64,000 bases of DNA, taken from contig DCCS01000038.1 in NCBI GenBank assembly GCA_002316015.1, positions 33,855 to 97,854 of the forward strand, in the 5' to 3' direction. The stretch is from Prevotellaceae bacterium UBA1075 (GTDB lineage: Bacteria; Bacteroidota; Bacteroidia; Bacteroidales; Bacteroidaceae). The position numbers and the translations under genes are program-made. Positions 62,101 to 64,000 of the stretch are shown in pieces. The notes under the pieces are model-generated. The model had not been told where the DNA came from. It worked only from the letters and a program-made list of their open reading frames with translations, and ran no database searches. Position 1 is the stretch's first letter, and every line of letters begins with the position of its first letter.

Positions 62101-62886
62101 GTGCGCACAAGAGACCTCATCGAAGCGATAAGGCTCCCCTTCCGCAGGGACAGGGAGCTTTATCGCTCTTTTTATTCCATGCTGGGGTTCTATCCCAGGC
62201 ATATTCAGTATTACCGCCAGGCCCTCATGCACAAGAGCCTGGGCATGAACGTCGAGGGCGAGAAGCCCCTCAACAACGAGCGGCTGGAGTTCCTGGGCGA
62301 TGCGGTACTTGGCGCGGTCGTGGGCGAGATTGTCTACAGGCACTTCCCAGGCAAGCGTGAGGGGTTTCTCACCACCGCGCGCAGCAAGATAGTCAAGCGC
62401 GAGACGCTGGGACTGCTTGCCGTGCAGATGGGGCTGGACAAGCTGGTGCAGTACCAGGGGCGCGTGTGCCAGCACAACAGCTACATGGCGGGCAATGCCT
62501 TCGAGGCGCTGATGGGGGCGATATATCTTGACCGTGGATACGGTGCCTGCCGGCACTTTGTGGAGAGGCGCGTCATAAACCGCCTGATTGACCTCGACAA
62601 GGTTGCTTACCAGGAGGCGAACTTCAAGAGCAAGCTCCTGGAGTGGACCCAGAAACGCCATCTTACACTGGAGTACGAACTCGTGTCCGAGGAGCGCGAC
62701 TCGTCGGGCTCGCCTGTGTTCCGCACCCGAGCGCTCGTCAGCGGCATCGAGTGTGGAAGGGGCACGGGTTTCTCCAAGAAAGAGAGCCACCAGGTGGCCA
62801 GCAAGAGCGCGCTCGCGCACATCAGGAAGGACAAGAAACTGCAGGAGGCACTGCAGAAGAAGAAAGGAAAGGAGGCACAGCAATGA
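62101..62886 (+). CDS. rnc: Ribonuclease III
   Basis: 261 aa. It cleaves double-stranded RNA, including rRNA precursors. The nuclease signature NNERLEFLGDAVLGAVVGE is at about 58-76, and a second acidic site is in GNAFEALMGAIYLDRGY. The C-terminal double-stranded RNA-binding domain (about 180-250) contains FKSKLLEWTQKRH and KKESHQVASKSALAHI. It starts with GTG, 12 nt after fabF; there is no better ATG. The stop overlaps the next gene (ATGA). Confidence 0.96.
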   Translation: MRTRDLIEAIRLPFRRDRELYRSFYSMLGFYPRHIQYYRQALMHKSLGMNVEGEKPLNNERLEFLGDAVLGAVVGEIVYRHFPGKREGFLTTARSKIVKRETLGLLAVQMGLDKLVQYQGRVCQHNSYMAGNAFEALMGAIYLDRGYGACRHFVERRVINRLIDLDKVAYQEANFKSKLLEWTQKRHLTLEYELVSEERDSSGSPVFRTRALVSGIECGRGTGFSKKESHQVASKSALAHIRKDKKLQEALQKKKGKEAQQ

Positions 62887-64000
62887 GTCTGACGGGTATC
62901 ATAAGGCCGTTCTTCAACCCCCGGCTCCGGCAGCTCGGACTCTACGAGGGCCGGGCGCGGAGCCTGCAGGAGCGTGTCCTGGAGCATCTCCTCACACGTG
63001 CGTCAGATACCGAGTGGGGACACGCGCACGGCTATTCAAGCCAGATGACATACGGCCAGTTCGCGGCCCAGACCCCTGTGAGCGGTTACGAGGAACTCAA
63101 GGGCTATATCGACCGCATGCGCCATGGCGAGCGCGATGTCCTGTGGCCAGGGCGGGTGAAGTTCTATGCCAAGTCCAGCGGAACCACAAGCGACAAGAGC
63201 AAGTTCATACCCGTAAGCCGCGACGGCCTGCACGACACCCATTACGCGGGCGGGCGCGACGCCGTGGTGTGGTACCTGTCCCGTCATCCCCACAGCCGCC
63301 TCTTCGACGGGAAGGCACTCATCCTGGGCGGAAGCCACGCGCCCAACTACAACCTGCCGCACAGCCTGGTGGGAGACCTCAGTGCCATCCTCATCGAGAA
63401 CATCAACCCCCTGGTCAACCTTGTGCGCGTGCCCTGCAAGCGGACAGCCCTGCTTGCGGACTTCGAGGAGAAGCGCGAGCGCATCGCCCGTGAGGCCCGG
63501 CACGCCAATGTGACAAACCTGAGCGGCGTGCCCTCGTGGATGCTCTCGGTGCTCCTGCGTGTGCTGGAAGAGGCCGGGGCAAGCACGCTGGAGCAGGTGT
63601 GGCCCAACCTGGAGGTGTTCTTCCACGGCGGTGTGGCCTTTACACCTTACCGCGAGCAGTACAAGAGGCTGATAGCCAAGCCCGACATGAGTTACATGGA
63701 GACGTACAATGCCTCGGAGGGCTTCTTCGGGCTGCAGGATGACCCCGCCGACCCAAGCATGAGCCTCATGGTTGACTACGGTGTGTTCTATGAGTTCATC
63801 CCCATGGACCAGTATGGCGGGGCTGACCCCGATGTGCTTCCCCTGTGGGAGGTGCAGACGGGCAAGAACTACGCCATGGTCATCAGCACCAGCAGCGGCC
63901 TGTGGCGATACCTTATCGGTGACACGGTTCGCTTCACCTCGCGCGACCCCTACAAGTTTGTCATCACGGGCCGCACCCGTTTCTTCATCAACGCCTTCGG
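62883..64000 (+). CDS. GH3 auxin-responsive-promoter family protein (3' end outside window)
   Basis: At least 372 codons, cut by the window end. The start ATG overlaps the rnc stop (ATGA). The adenylate-forming motif is YAKSSGTTSDKSKFIPVS near 98-115, followed by YMETYNASEGFFGLQ, YYE/YEFIPM and WRYLIGDTVRFTSRDPYKFVITGRT. In plants GH3 proteins conjugate amino acids to hormones; bacterial homologues in Bacteroidota are acyl-adenylating enzymes of unknown substrate. Position directly after acpP-fabF-rnc suggests a link to fatty or acyl acid metabolism, but that is inference. Confidence 0.88.
   Translation, partial: MSLTGIIRPFFNPRLRQLGLYEGRARSLQERVLEHLLTRASDTEWGHAHGYSSQMTYGQFAAQTPVSGYEELKGYIDRMRHGERDVLWPGRVKFYAKSSGTTSDKSKFIPVSRDGLHDTHYAGGRDAVVWYLSRHPHSRLFDGKALILGGSHAPNYNLPHSLVGDLSAILIENINPLVNLVRVPCKRTALLADFEEKRERIAREARHANVTNLSGVPSWMLSVLLRVLEEAGASTLEQVWPNLEVFFHGGVAFTPYREQYKRLIAKPDMSYMETYNASEGFFGLQDDPADPSMSLMVDYGVFYEFIPMDQYGGADPDVLPLWEVQTGKNYAMVISTSSGLWRYLIGDTVRFTSRDPYKFVITGRTRFFINAF

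Noticed and set aside
60805..62883. Antisense open frame (692 codons) across fabF and rnc
   Set aside because: Spans two well-conserved genes; no protein features of its own.
1..64000. tRNA or rRNA genes
   Set aside because: I looked in the larger intergenic regions for cloverleaf-like sequences and conserved T-loop motifs and saw none; a formal scan was not possible.

Overview
The window looks like a chromosomal segment of a GC-rich gut or oral Bacteroidales bacterium, most plausibly Prevotellaceae-like. The evidence is the recurrent TAnnTTTG promoter boxes (often TAACTTTGC), the near absence of strong Shine-Dalgarno sequences, type IX secretion genes (porU, porV), a FISUMP-domain secreted protein, a TonB-receptor-like outer membrane barrel and a rplM-rpsI-rpsB-tsf block. 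The family assignment is inference. I saw no tRNA or rRNA gene, no transposase, no phage gene and no CRISPR array.

Layout. 1-11.3 kb (minus strand): an envelope ABC export operon (TolC-like outer membrane factor, HlyD/MacA-like adaptor, three different ~800-residue FtsX/MacB-type permeases, one LolD/MacB-type ATPase). 11.5-14.1 kb (plus): a divergent NtrC-type sigma-54 activator and its histidine kinase. The intergenic region holds a textbook -24/-12 sigma-54 promoter (TGGCAC-N5-TTGCA) pointing into the exporter operon and three inverted repeats that could be activator sites. 14.2-18.4 kb (minus): ackA and pta (acetate fermentation), then dacA/cdaA (c-di-AMP synthesis) and folP. 18.7-25.8 kb (plus): murF, rsmA, a secreted metallophosphoesterase and a TonB-receptor-like barrel. 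26-29.4 kb: an NfeD-like protein with flotillin, then a lipoprotein aldose 1-epimerase. 29.6-34.5 kb: an M20 deacylase (minus), then fadD-prfB-small membrane protein-CYTH protein (plus).

34.7-44.7 kb is the most accessory-looking part. It has two small secreted proteins (one with a T9SS-like C-terminal sorting domain, one FISUMP), a seven-helix membrane AraC-type regulator and a 2402-residue secreted giant whose C-terminus also resembles a T9SS sorting domain. 44.8-49.1 kb: a VanZ-like protein, two tandem sodium:neurotransmitter-symporter family transporters and a triple helix-hairpin-helix protein. 49.4-52.5 kb: rplM, rpsI, rpsB, tsf with structured leaders. 52.5-58.6 kb: a small membrane ORF, a fumarylacetoacetate-hydrolase family protein, porU and porV. 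58.9-64 kb: a MATE transporter, then acpP-fabF-rnc and a GH3-family protein that runs off the window.

Between genes there is repeated non-coding structure: four arrays of 22-bp tandem units (three share one sequence family), and C/G-rich hairpin-forming sequences that occur as inverted pairs, as if bounding small non-coding elements, in the exporter operon and between pta and ackA. The strongest leads are the sigma-54-controlled three-permease exporter, the 22-bp repeat family, and the T9SS sortase/shuttle pair together with the giant candidate cargo.
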